DNA from: Candidatus Aminicenantes bacterium JdFR-78
GTDB lineage: Bacteria; Acidobacteriota; Aminicenantia; JdFR-78
DNA length: 64,000 bases
Direction: 5' to 3'
Assembly (NCBI GenBank): GCA_002010665.1
Contig: MTON01000005.1
Location: forward strand, 1,116 to 65,115
Shown here: positions 38,398 through 47,147 of the stretch, piece after piece
Position numbering within the stretch: the first letter of the stretch is position 1
How the letters are laid out: every line of letters starts with the position of its first letter
Program-made: the position numbers and the translations under genes
Notes under the pieces: model-generated
The model's input: the letters and a program-made list of their open reading frames with translations, nothing else
The model's database searches: none
Told to the model about the DNA's origin: nothing

Positions 38398-39345
38398 CTA
38401 TTTGGATTGAAAACTTCCGTTTCGAATGAAAAGAATAGCTGCATAGCCCACGACTTTCTTTTTATAGCCTGTTACATCTCCAGAATTGGCATATTTGAGA
38501 ATATAAGCCCTATTTGCTCCAAGTCGTTTGGAAACTTCCATTGTAACTGCAACAGGGCCAAAAGCATCCATCTCACATTTCCTTTTTTCAACAAGCGAGA
38601 GAAGTTTTCTATAATTCATTTGTTGAATTGCTTCCATAGCAACCTTATCCAGTTTTACTGCTTTTTTATACGAATAATAATGAGAATAATCACAGGTGGT
38701 AACGAGCATGACTCGTTTGGTAGTCTCCTCTTTTAAAATGCGTTCCATTACATTTATCATGATTTCAATATTTTCTCGAGTTTGTCCTCCCATAATCACA
38801 GGAACAATTTTTATTTTTGGATATAATATTTGTAAAAATGGTAGTTGCACCTCTAAAGAATGCTCCCAAAAATGAGCAGGCGGAAAATAATGAATTTTTT
38901 TATTTGCAGAAATTAACTTGTTCGCTAAATCACTGTCCACTTCAATTAAACCCAATGGAGTTTGATAGAAACCCTTGGGATAAACAGAAATGGTAGAAAA
39001 ACCAACTCTATGGCTTGGACCCATTAGAATCACAGTATCAACTTTCTTGTGTTCGATCTGTTTATAAGCCATTGCAGCAATTTTTCCTGAATAATCGTAA
39101 CCTGCATGGGGAACAAGAATAGAAACAATCTTTTCCTGCATATTTAATGAATTAATATCTTTAAAATAGTCAAGAATTTTGTTTCGGAGTTCTTCAGGAT
39201 TTGCAGGATAAAACTTCCCTGCAACCACAGGACGACGAATCCTTTTATTGTTCTGTCCTTCTCCCTGAGCAAAATTTCCGCTCACATGTAAAATAATCCA
39301 AAAAATAATTGAAATTAGAAAGAATTTTCTAATTGTATGTTTCAT
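38398..39345 (-). CDS. Exported MEMO-family (AmmeMemoRadiSam system B-like) protein
   Basis: 315 residues. The ATG at 39345 follows AGGAG at 7 nt, whereas the upstream ATG at 39360 has no ribosome site. The mature protein is a MEMO/class III extradiol dioxygenase-like domain: RRPVVAGKFYPA, VPHAGYDYSGKIA, GPSHRVG, SLEVQLPFLQ and TCDYSHYY supply the usual His and Cys-Asp site residues. Most MEMO homologues are cytosolic; this one carries a signal peptide (FFLISIIFWIILHVSGNFA), so it would act in the periplasm. Human MEMO1 has been reported to bind copper, which makes its place at the end of a metal island suggestive. Confidence 0.88.
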   Translation of the reverse strand: MKHTIRKFFLISIIFWIILHVSGNFAQGEGQNNKRIRRPVVAGKFYPANPEELRNKILDYFKDINSLNMQEKIVSILVPHAGYDYSGKIAAMAYKQIEHKKVDTVILMGPSHRVGFSTISVYPKGFYQTPLGLIEVDSDLANKLISANKKIHYFPPAHFWEHSLEVQLPFLQILYPKIKIVPVIMGGQTRENIEIMINVMERILKEETTKRVMLVTTCDYSHYYSYKKAVKLDKVAMEAIQQMNYRKLLSLVEKRKCEMDAFGPVAVTMEVSKRLGANRAYILKYANSGDVTGYKKKVVGYAAILFIRNGSFQSK

Positions 39346-39369
39346 TTTTGCACTCCTCATAGATTATTT

Positions 39370-39711
39370 TTAGAGCGCTTCTTCGCCTCTTTCTCCGGTT
39401 CTAATTCTTACAGCATCATCTACAGTATAAATGAAAATTTTTCCGTCTCCAACATTGCCGGTATGGGCATTCTTCAGAATTATTTCAACTACTTTTTCAA
39501 CTAAATGGTCAGCTACCACAATTTCCAATTTTGTCTTCATTGCATATTCAATACTATCTTCTATTATTTTGTGTTTTGCATTTTCTGCACGGCCCCTTCC
39601 AAAGCCTTTAACAGAAGAAACTGTGATACCAGGAAGCTCTGGAATTTCTCTTAAAGCATCAATTACCTTACTTGCCATAAAAGGCTGAATTATAGCCTTT
39701 ATTTCTTTCAT
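39370..39711 (-). CDS. PII-like signalling protein linked to an RND metal pump
   Basis: 113-residue PII fold with the conserved start KEIKAIIQPF, the VKGFGRG segment before the T-loop, and the C-terminal signature TGNVGDGKIFIYTVDDAVRIRTGERGEEAL (B- and C-loops intact, so ATP/ADP binding is likely). The T-loop Tyr51 that is uridylylated in GlnB is replaced by Glu. It lies 15 nt downstream of the cusA-like gene. A PII subgroup found beside heavy-metal RND pumps (called PII-NG in the literature as I recall) fits better than nitrogen control; no amtB or glnA is near. Confidence 0.9.
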   Translation of the reverse strand: MKEIKAIIQPFMASKVIDALREIPELPGITVSSVKGFGRGRAENAKHKIIEDSIEYAMKTKLEIVVADHLVEKVVEIILKNAHTGNVGDGKIFIYTVDDAVRIRTGERGEEAL

Positions 39712-39726
39712 TTTTACCTCCAGTAT

Positions 39727-42700
39727 TTATAATTCGATATCAGGAGTTTTCTTTTCAAAAATACCATAAAGACATGGTAATACTATTAATGTAAGGGCTG
39801 TTGAAGTAATTAAGCCTCCAATCACAACAGTGGCTAAAGGTCTCTGAATTTCTGAACCCACCCCTGTTGACAGAAGTAAAGGAATAAGACCAAGGCTTGC
39901 CACAGAGGCGGTCATTAAAACTGGTCGGAGTCTGAGAGAAGCTCCTTTAATTATAGCATCTTCCAATGGTAATCCCTCCCTTCGAAGTTGTCTGATATAG
40001 GATACAAGAACCACACCATTTAATACTGCTACCCCGAATAAAGCAATAAATCCAATAGAGGAGGGAACACTCAAATATTGTCGCGATATCAGGAGAGAAA
40101 ATATACCACCAATTAAAGCAAATGGAACATTTAGAATGATAAGCAAGGCATGCCGAACTGAATTAAATGACATGTAAAGTAATAGGAAAATCAGGAAAAT
40201 GGATAGAGGAATAACAATCATTAAAGTCCTCTGTGCTCTTTGCTGATTCTCAAATTGACCTCCCCACTCAATAAAATATCCTGGAGGAAGTTTAACTTTT
40301 TTTTCTACAGCTTCTCTAGCTTCCTGAACAAAACCACCAAGATCTCTTCCCCTGACATTACACTGAATTACAACTCTTCTTTGAGCATTTTCTCTACTTA
40401 TTGTTGGTGGTCCTTCTTCAATTTGAATTTTTGCTAATTGAGCAAGGGGAACCCTAACACCAGAAGGAGATGCAACCAGTAGATTTTTAATTACCTCAAT
40501 ATCATTACGATATTCCTCTTTAAGACGAAGATAAACAGCAAAACGTTTCTGACCTTCTATTACCTCAGTAACTGCTTTTCCTCCAATGGCATGGGATACA
40601 ATTTCCATTACATCTGATACATTTATTCCATATTGAGCAATTGCATCCCTGTCAACCCGTATAACTAACTGGGCTTCTCCGCTTATCTGTTCCATCTGAA
40701 CGTCTTTAGCTCCTTTTATGGTTTTAATTACTGCTTCAATTTCTCTTCCTTTTTTCTCCAGAACTTCTAAATCTTCTCCAAACAATTTTATGGCAATTTG
40801 AGCTCTAACTCCAGAAATCAATTCATCGACACGAGTTGCAATCGGCTGACTAAAATTGAATTTTAATCCAGGTATCTCGGACAGATCTTTCTGTAGTATT
40901 TCTATTAATTCATACCTATTCTTTGCTGTTTTCCACTCGGATTGAGGCTTTAATCCCACATATATTTCATTATTTGAAACTGGTTCAGGGTCTCCTCCAA
41001 GTTCTGCTCTACCAATACGAGAAAGAGCATAAGTCACCTCAGGATATTTCAGAAGTTTTTTCTCTAATTTCTCAGCTATTCTAATAGCTTCCTCCAGAGA
41101 TATACTTGGATTCATGGTAACTCGAATACAAAGTGTCCCTTCCTCAAGTTCTGGTACAAATTCAGTCCCAAGGAAGGGAATTGAAGCCAGTGCTGAAATT
41201 AATAGAATTATTGCTGTGGTAATTACAATTGAACGTCTTCTTAAAGCTGATTTTAAAATTCGAATATATATTCTTTTCAGAAATCTGATCAAGAAGAACT
41301 CTTTCTCAGATAATTTTCCCTTCAATAATATAATGCAGAGGACAGGCACAATTGTTAAAGCAACTATAAGAGAGCCAAGCATCGCATAACTAATTGTAAA
41401 AGCCACAGGAGAAAATAATTTTCCTTCAACTCCTTGGAGTGTAAAAAGAGGTAGGAACACCACAACAATAATTAAAACAGCAAAGAAAACAGGTCGAGCC
41501 ACTTCTCTTGCCGCTTCATGAACAAGATGCACGTGGTCTATACCCTTTTTCCGGCGTTCTACAAGATGCCTGTATATGTTCTCCACCATCACCACAGAAC
41601 CATCCACCATCATTCCAATTCCAATAGCAAGACCACCAAGAGATTGTAAATTAGCTGAAAGACCAGCGCGATTCATCATAATAAATGCAATCATCATTGA
41701 AATTGGAATTGAAAGCACAACAATTATAGATGAACGGACATTTCCTAAAAAGAGAAAGAGAACTATGATTATAAGGACTGCAGCCTCCTTTAATGCATCA
41801 GTAATGGTTTCAATTGCTTTATCAACGAGATCTGCCTGATCATAATAAGGAACAATTCTAACACCAGGTGGCAGGGATTTCTGAATCTCTTTAACCTTCT
41901 TTTTTACCCTTTTTATTACTTCTTTTGTATTTGCCCCTTTCAGCTGTAATACAATACCTGTAACCACTTCACCTTTTCCATCTTTAGTAACAGCGCCCTG
42001 ACGTATTTCTGGCCCATAATTCACTTCAGCAATATCCTTTACATAAATGGGAGTACCCCCTTCTGCTTTCAAAACTATGTTCTCAATATCACGTAATCCT
42101 TCTTCCTCTTTTCTAATCCATCCAACTCCCCTTATAACTAATTGTTCGGGACCAGTAGAAAGATACCATCCTCCCACATTCAAATTACTATTTTTTATTT
42201 TTTCCGCAACCTCTTCCAGAGTCAGGTTATATTTTAGAAGCTCATTAGGATCAACTTTTACCTGAAACTGTCTTACTTCTCCTCCAAAACTCAATACATC
42301 TGTAACACCAGGAACCGTTCGAAGTTGAAATTTTACAATCCAGTCATTAATAGCTCTCAATTCCATTAAAGAATAATTCTCTCCCTCAAGAATATATTGA
42401 TAAATCTGACCGAGTCCAGTTGTAATCGGACCAATTTCGGGCTCTCCTAAACCTTCAGGAATGCGCTCTTTTGCAACCTGAAGCCTTTCAAGAACCAATT
42501 GCCTTGCAAAATATATATCTACATTATCTTTAAATACAATGGTTACAACAGAAAGACCTGTTTTTGAGATGGATCTGACTTCTGTAACATCTGGCAACCC
42601 ATTCATAACAGATTCAATGGGAAAGGTGATGAGTTTCTCAACTTCTTCTGCTGCTAATCCAGGAGCCTCAGTATTAATCACCACCTGAATATTTGTTACA

Positions 42701-42822
42701 TCAGGAAATGCTTCAACCGGAAGTCGCAATGTGGTATAAATACCATATCCGAGAAGAAAAATACCAAGAATTACGATTAAAAATCTATTCCTAATGGCAA
42801 ATTCTAATATTCGGTCAATCAT
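39727..42822 (-). CDS. Heavy-metal efflux RND transporter, CusA/CzcA family
   Basis: 1,031-residue inner-membrane proton-driven pump with 12 membrane helices and two large periplasmic loops; forms a tripartite complex with the next two genes upstream. HME-RND identity is clear from the start (AIRNRFLIVILGIFLLGYG) and VEAFPDVTNIQVVI. In TM4 the sequence is LAIGIGMMVDGSVVMVEN, which keeps the second Asp and the Glu but has Ala-Ile-Gly in place of the Asp-Phe-Gly of Zn/Cd/Co pumps. This is the pattern of Cu/Ag and unassigned HME pumps, so specificity is open. Confidence 0.95.
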   Translation of the reverse strand: MIDRILEFAIRNRFLIVILGIFLLGYGIYTTLRLPVEAFPDVTNIQVVINTEAPGLAAEEVEKLITFPIESVMNGLPDVTEVRSISKTGLSVVTIVFKDNVDIYFARQLVLERLQVAKERIPEGLGEPEIGPITTGLGQIYQYILEGENYSLMELRAINDWIVKFQLRTVPGVTDVLSFGGEVRQFQVKVDPNELLKYNLTLEEVAEKIKNSNLNVGGWYLSTGPEQLVIRGVGWIRKEEEGLRDIENIVLKAEGGTPIYVKDIAEVNYGPEIRQGAVTKDGKGEVVTGIVLQLKGANTKEVIKRVKKKVKEIQKSLPPGVRIVPYYDQADLVDKAIETITDALKEAAVLIIIVLFLFLGNVRSSIIVVLSIPISMMIAFIMMNRAGLSANLQSLGGLAIGIGMMVDGSVVMVENIYRHLVERRKKGIDHVHLVHEAAREVARPVFFAVLIIVVVFLPLFTLQGVEGKLFSPVAFTISYAMLGSLIVALTIVPVLCIILLKGKLSEKEFFLIRFLKRIYIRILKSALRRRSIVITTAIILLISALASIPFLGTEFVPELEEGTLCIRVTMNPSISLEEAIRIAEKLEKKLLKYPEVTYALSRIGRAELGGDPEPVSNNEIYVGLKPQSEWKTAKNRYELIEILQKDLSEIPGLKFNFSQPIATRVDELISGVRAQIAIKLFGEDLEVLEKKGREIEAVIKTIKGAKDVQMEQISGEAQLVIRVDRDAIAQYGINVSDVMEIVSHAIGGKAVTEVIEGQKRFAVYLRLKEEYRNDIEVIKNLLVASPSGVRVPLAQLAKIQIEEGPPTISRENAQRRVVIQCNVRGRDLGGFVQEAREAVEKKVKLPPGYFIEWGGQFENQQRAQRTLMIVIPLSIFLIFLLLYMSFNSVRHALLIILNVPFALIGGIFSLLISRQYLSVPSSIGFIALFGVAVLNGVVLVSYIRQLRREGLPLEDAIIKGASLRLRPVLMTASVASLGLIPLLLSTGVGSEIQRPLATVVIGGLITSTALTLIVLPCLYGIFEKKTPDIEL

Positions 42823-42847
42823 TTATTTACCTCCAAACTTCTAAACA

Positions 42848-44050
42848 CTAATGTCCCTCTTCAAACTTTGACTTTTCAAGTTCTGATAGTAAAAGAAAAT
42901 TTCCCTGAGTGACAACCACCTCTCCTTCCCTTAGTCCATCAATAACTTCAATCCATCCATTGTATTTGAGTCCTGTGATTATCTCTCTGCGATGATATTC
43001 TCCTGGTTTTTTCTCCACGAATACAATTGTTGTATTTGTACGGGATAAAACCGCTTCCTTTGGAACAGCTAAAACATCTCTCCTCTCCATCACTGGAATT
43101 TCTACTCTGGCAAACATTCCTGGTTCAAGGAGTCCTTCTTGATTTGGAACTTCTATATACACTTTAATTGTTCGAGAATTTTTATCCATAATATCTGAAA
43201 TATAAAATATTTTACCGATGAATTCTCTATCTGGATAAGCCTTTACAGATATATGAGCTCTTTTTGCCTTAAAAACTTTCGCAAGATCCTTTTCATATAT
43301 ATCTGCTACAACCCATACCTTGGAGAGATCAGCGATGAGATAAATATCTTTTGTTGATTCCACAAATTCTCCTTTTGCAAGGTGCATCTCCACAATTGTC
43401 CCGGCAATAGGACTTCTAATAGGGAATTGTGTTATCTCAGCCCCGTTTTCACTCTCAATTCTGGATAAATCTTCATCTGTTAACCCCAAGAAATGAAGTC
43501 GTCTTTCAGCCACCATTAATTCAGCTTGAGCTTTTTTATATATTCTCTCAGCCTCTAATAATTCTGTTTCCGTGGTAATTCTCGCTTCCTCAAATAACCG
43601 TTTTTCCCTCTCATAGTTCTTCTTTGCAATCTCCATTTCTTTTTTCGCTTTAAGATACTCTGACTTTGCCTCTCCAAATTCTGTGCTGTCCAGAATGGCT
43701 AATAATTCATTTTTCCGGACAGGGTCTCCAAGAACTTTATAAATTGTCTTAACAATCCCAGAAACAACAGGGACAATATGTGCTACCTGATACTCATTAA
43801 AGGTGACTTCTCCGGTTACCCTAATAGTCTCATAAAGGGTTTGTCTTTTCACGGAAGAGGTGGAAATGCCAGCAGATTTAATCTGCTCTTCTGTTAAAAA
43901 TATGATATTATTTTTGTGTGCCTTGGGAGGATCCTGCTGATTTTCCAGAGATTTATTCTGATTTTTAATTTTTAAAAATTGAATAAAAAGCAGGATTAAA
44001 ATTAAACTTAAAATACCACTCCCAATAATTAAAATTTTTTTCTTTCTCAT
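42848..44050 (-). CDS. RND efflux periplasmic adaptor (CusB/CzcB-like)
   Basis: 400-residue membrane-fusion protein anchored by one N-terminal helix (IIGSGILSLILILLFIQFL). It has the expected lipoyl, alpha-helical hairpin (residues ~150-195, rich in E and K), and beta-barrel domains, with VPKEAVL near the end. No extended His/Met-rich N-terminus, as in some CusB proteins, is present. It overlaps the tolC-like gene by 4 nt and precedes the pump gene by 25 nt. Confidence 0.93.
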   Translation of the reverse strand: MRKKKILIIGSGILSLILILLFIQFLKIKNQNKSLENQQDPPKAHKNNIIFLTEEQIKSAGISTSSVKRQTLYETIRVTGEVTFNEYQVAHIVPVVSGIVKTIYKVLGDPVRKNELLAILDSTEFGEAKSEYLKAKKEMEIAKKNYEREKRLFEEARITTETELLEAERIYKKAQAELMVAERRLHFLGLTDEDLSRIESENGAEITQFPIRSPIAGTIVEMHLAKGEFVESTKDIYLIADLSKVWVVADIYEKDLAKVFKAKRAHISVKAYPDREFIGKIFYISDIMDKNSRTIKVYIEVPNQEGLLEPGMFARVEIPVMERRDVLAVPKEAVLSRTNTTIVFVEKKPGEYHRREIITGLKYNGWIEVIDGLREGEVVVTQGNFLLLSELEKSKFEEGH

Positions 44051-45414
44051 GGGTTCCTCCTATCTTCTCCTATTTCAATTAATGCTCTCCCAATAAGCTT
44101 TTCCAATTCAGCAGCAGAATCATTCAAAGATTCAATGACTTCTATATAAATTTCTTGGGTTTCAGCTAGAGTTCTTTGAGCATCTAATAAGTCGAGATAT
44201 GATAATTTGCCTTGTTCAAAACCCTTTCTTACTAAATCCAATGATTTTTTAGCTTCAGGCAATATAATTTCTTGATATTTTTTTATTTGATTTAAAGTTC
44301 GACTAAAAACAGTTAATTTTTCATCAAGCTCCAGCAGAATATCATTTTCCCTTGCCTTGTAGTCTGTCTCTGCTTTTCTTATATTAAGAAGCGCCTCAAT
44401 AATTTTTCCCTGATTCAAATTAAAAATAGGTATAGGAATTCCAATACTGAATTCCGCTATATCTTCCTTTACAAGAGTATCCTTTCCATAGCCCACACGA
44501 AATTCAATATCTGGTATTCGCTGTACTTTAGCAAGCTTTAATTTTAACTGCGCAAGTTCTTTCTCTTTTTTCTGAGCTAATAGACCCGGATGTGTCTTTA
44601 AAACTATTTTCACTAAGTCTTCTTTCAAAAGCTTAGGAAAAGAATCCCTTAATCTCCCTCTATATTCTTTAATTTTTAATTTTGGTAATCCTATTATTGT
44701 CTTCAACCGTTTTTCTGCAATAGAAAATTTTGCCTTAGCATTAAATAATTTCACTTTTGCTCTCTCTAATTCAATTCGTGCCTTAATAAGCTCTGTTTGA
44801 GGTGCTACACCTGCATCAAATCTCTTTTTTATACTATCGAATAGACTCTGTGCTATCTCAACCGTTCGCCTTGCTACTTCTACTTTTTGTTGAGTTGCCA
44901 GTACCCCATAGAAAGCTTTCTTTATCTCAGCAATAACCTCCCGGAATTTCTCTTCATATTTTAGAGCAACAATTTCCTTCTCTATTTGAGCAACTTTTGT
45001 TCTCAGCGCTATTTTTCCTCCTATTAAAACTTCTTGACTCAGGCTTACTATATTTTTACTTTTTTGAAAGCCGAGATTCTCTCGAGGAATATCTTCAGCT
45101 TCAAACTCTATATGAGGATTTGGCCAGAGTCTTGATTGAATAATTCTTGCCTCTGCAATACCTATTTGTTTTCTGAGTGAAATTAATTCAGGATTAAATT
45201 TCAACGCAAGAGAAATTGCTTCATCGAGTGTGATAGAATCATCCCTACCTTTCTCCTCAATATATTGATAATTAGTATTCTTGGAAATCAATAAATCGAC
45301 TTCAGGTTCTTGTAAATAATTTTTAAAATTTTTTGTATTATAAGAAACACATCCCCAAATGAGGCTAAATATAGATATTCCAACAATCCAGATTAATAGT
45401 TGACATTTCCTCAT
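44047..45414 (-). CDS. TolC-family outer membrane efflux lipoprotein
   Basis: 455 residues forming the outer-membrane exit duct. The signal sequence ends in a lipobox (LIWGC), so the mature protein should be lipidated at Cys22. Two OEP domains each with long coiled helices are visible, e.g. SLALKFNPELISLRKQ and FDAGVAPQTELIKAR in repeat one and FEQGKLSYLDLLDAQRTL in repeat two. It shares ATGA with the adaptor gene. AAGGAG precedes the ATG. Confidence 0.93.
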   Translation of the reverse strand: MRKCQLLIWIVGISIFSLIWGCVSYNTKNFKNYLQEPEVDLLISKNTNYQYIEEKGRDDSITLDEAISLALKFNPELISLRKQIGIAEARIIQSRLWPNPHIEFEAEDIPRENLGFQKSKNIVSLSQEVLIGGKIALRTKVAQIEKEIVALKYEEKFREVIAEIKKAFYGVLATQQKVEVARRTVEIAQSLFDSIKKRFDAGVAPQTELIKARIELERAKVKLFNAKAKFSIAEKRLKTIIGLPKLKIKEYRGRLRDSFPKLLKEDLVKIVLKTHPGLLAQKKEKELAQLKLKLAKVQRIPDIEFRVGYGKDTLVKEDIAEFSIGIPIPIFNLNQGKIIEALLNIRKAETDYKARENDILLELDEKLTVFSRTLNQIKKYQEIILPEAKKSLDLVRKGFEQGKLSYLDLLDAQRTLAETQEIYIEVIESLNDSAAELEKLIGRALIEIGEDRRNP

Positions 45415-45547
45415 TATACACTCCTTTTCAACATATGAATATATCCGAAATTTTCAATATTGTATTTAATTCTTCTTATTTCAGTAATTCTCATATAAAA
45501 CTCCTCTTTATTAATATTTAGAGAACAAAATCAATTATAAAAAGTGA

Positions 45548-45862
45548 TTAGCTTAGGCGAGGGGGGCGAAAAATATCTCTGACATTGCCCCCAAAAATGG
45601 ACCTTTGAATGCTCAGTAGAAGATATGTATGAAGAATTAAACCCGATAATAATATGGGATTAAATATTATAGGAGATGAGTGAAAAATGCATTCACAGCA
45701 GGTGTGGGCATTTGAGCTCTTACAATTTCCAAATCCCTTTTTATAGAAAATCAGGGAATGAAAGGAAAATAAAGCTGGATGAAACTGAGCTAATATAGAA
45801 ATTAAAAGGATAAGGGAAAAAAATCTATTTCTTCTACTCTGCTTTTTTGTAGTGAATAACAT
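45548..45862 (-). CDS. Small Cys-rich secreted or membrane protein in the metal island
   Basis: 104 residues from the ATG at 45862. A hydrophobic N-terminal segment (FFSLILLISILAQFHPALFSF) is followed by a short soluble loop with Cys and His (HTCCECIFH), a second hydrophobic stretch, and a basic end IFRPPRLS. Small proteins of this shape often precede czc/cus pump genes, but I cannot name a family. The ribosome site is weak, and the 3' end can form a GC hairpin (GGGGGC 45562-45567 with GCCCCC 45587-45592), so a structured-RNA reading is a possible alternative. Confidence 0.5.
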   Translation of the reverse strand: MLFTTKKQSRRNRFFSLILLISILAQFHPALFSFHSLIFYKKGFGNCKSSNAHTCCECIFHSSPIIFNPILLSGLILHTYLLLSIQRSIFGGNVRDIFRPPRLS

Positions 45863-45901
45863 CTTTTCCCAGCTCAAATTGGAATATTTTTTATATTATA
45901 A

Positions 45902-46852
45902 CTATTTGAATTTGTCAAACTTAATTTTCTCCAGACTTTCTTTTCCATAAATATCTGATTCTAAAAGAGGAATATACCCTATTATCATTTCTTTGAATTT
46001 AGTCTTTATCTCATCCAGGTTTTTCTTCTGAATTTCTTTTCTTTTGGAAAAAAATTTACTGTTAATTTTAGTCAATATTCTATTAATGATAATTCCATCA
46101 ACTTCTATTCCATGCTTTTTCAATAAAGAAATAGCATCCGCAGTCTCTAATATAGACAATCTCTCAGCATCTAATACAAATATAATACAGCTGTTTTTTT
46201 TATTTTGTAAATAACTTCTGACCAGAAGGAACTTCTCTCTTCTCTTTTTTAATAGTTCAATCAAAGGATCACGCTCTATTTTTTTTCGCAGAGACTCGTC
46301 CACTTTTGACGCCATTTTCATTAAATTTATAACTTGTAATCTCCTTTCAATCAATCTTTCAATCCATGACTCTAACAATTCCGGGAATGTAAAAAGACGA
46401 AGGGTATGACCAGTGGGAGCAGTATCAAAAACAATTTTATCATAGGGATTGCCAATTTTATCCATAATCTCAATGAATTTATCGAAAATAGCAGACTCTT
46501 CCACCCCGGGAGAAAGAAAAGCTGTATCAATCTGTTTTTTAATTTCTTCTACTATAACACTGCTCACAACTTCTTTTATTGATTCTTTTATCTTTTTTAT
46601 ATATTTCCTTGCTTCCTTTTTAGGATCTATTTCAATTGCCCATAAATTTTCCTCTATTTTTATTTCTTTTGAGCCAATTTTTCTTTCAAATATATGAGAA
46701 AGGGAATGAGCTGGATCAGTTGAAACAAGAAGAATTTTAAATCCCTTTCGAGCTAAATTTAGAGCAAAACTTGCACTACAGGTTGTTTTACCTGAACCTC
46801 CTTTTCCAGCAAAAAAAATAAATTTCTTAGTAAGTATCTTTTCATTTGTCAT
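45902..46852 (-). CDS. ArsA/Get3-family ATPase
   Basis: 316-residue cytosolic ATPase of the ArsA/Get3 branch. Motifs: P-loop GKGGSGKTT (residues 16-24), the signature STDPAHS, the switch segment DTAPTGHTLRL, and VLDAER. It has one nucleotide-binding domain, so it should work as a homodimer. It lacks the Cys triad of arsenite-binding ArsA, and no arsB or arsD is near, so arsenite transport is not supported. It lies between the P-type ATPase region and the RND pump, directly after a 94-residue protein ending in Cys-Cys that probably works with it. Confidence 0.88.
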   Translation of the reverse strand: MTNEKILTKKFIFFAGKGGSGKTTCSASFALNLARKGFKILLVSTDPAHSLSHIFERKIGSKEIKIEENLWAIEIDPKKEARKYIKKIKESIKEVVSSVIVEEIKKQIDTAFLSPGVEESAIFDKFIEIMDKIGNPYDKIVFDTAPTGHTLRLFTFPELLESWIERLIERRLQVINLMKMASKVDESLRKKIERDPLIELLKKRREKFLLVRSYLQNKKNSCIIFVLDAERLSILETADAISLLKKHGIEVDGIIINRILTKINSKFFSKRKEIQKKNLDEIKTKFKEMIIGYIPLLESDIYGKESLEKIKFDKFK

Positions 46853-46861
46853 TTTTAAAGA

Positions 46862-47146
46862 CTAACAACAGAAATCATACTGACCAGCTTTTTCAGCAAC
46901 AATGCTTTTTCTTATTGATATTCTCTTCTCCCAGCTTTCAAGCTCTTCTACAAAAAGAGGTAGAAATTCCAGAGCAAAGTAAGAAAAAGGATTTGGTATA
47001 CCAAGAAAATCTCCAAAAAGAAGAAGCATAAAATCATCATTGAGATCAGATGCCTCTTTACGAATAATGCTCGATGCTTTTACTTTAAAAGCTCCTTCCA
47101 GAAAGTCAGATATAACGGCCAATGAATGTTTAAACTTATTTTTCAT
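46862..47146 (-). CDS. 94-residue protein ending in Cys-Cys, linked to ArsA-like ATPase
   Basis: Small soluble alpha-helical protein. It contains a well-formed core (FGDFLGIPNPFSYFALEFLPL) and ends KAGQYDFCC, with Cys-Cys as the last two residues and the only cysteines in the protein. This may be the family NCBI names cory-CC-star, which I recall as adjacent to ArsA-type ATPases; the name needs checking. It sits 1 nt after the P-type ATPase stop and 9 nt before the ArsA-like start. A role handing soft metal ions to or from the ATPase is inference. Confidence 0.8.
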   Translation of the reverse strand: MKNKFKHSLAVISDFLEGAFKVKASSIIRKEASDLNDDFMLLLFGDFLGIPNPFSYFALEFLPLFVEELESWEKRISIRKSIVAEKAGQYDFCC

Positions 47147-47147
47147 T

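Noticed and set aside
39431-39688. Plus-strand ORF opposite the PII gene
   Set aside because: Complete overlap with a conserved gene and no recognisable protein features.
45428-45445. Possible third SmtB-type operator before tolC (AACATATGAA)
   Set aside because: It shares the AACATATGAA core with the arsR region but the half-sites point outward instead of inward, so it does not match TGAACA-N2-TATTCA.
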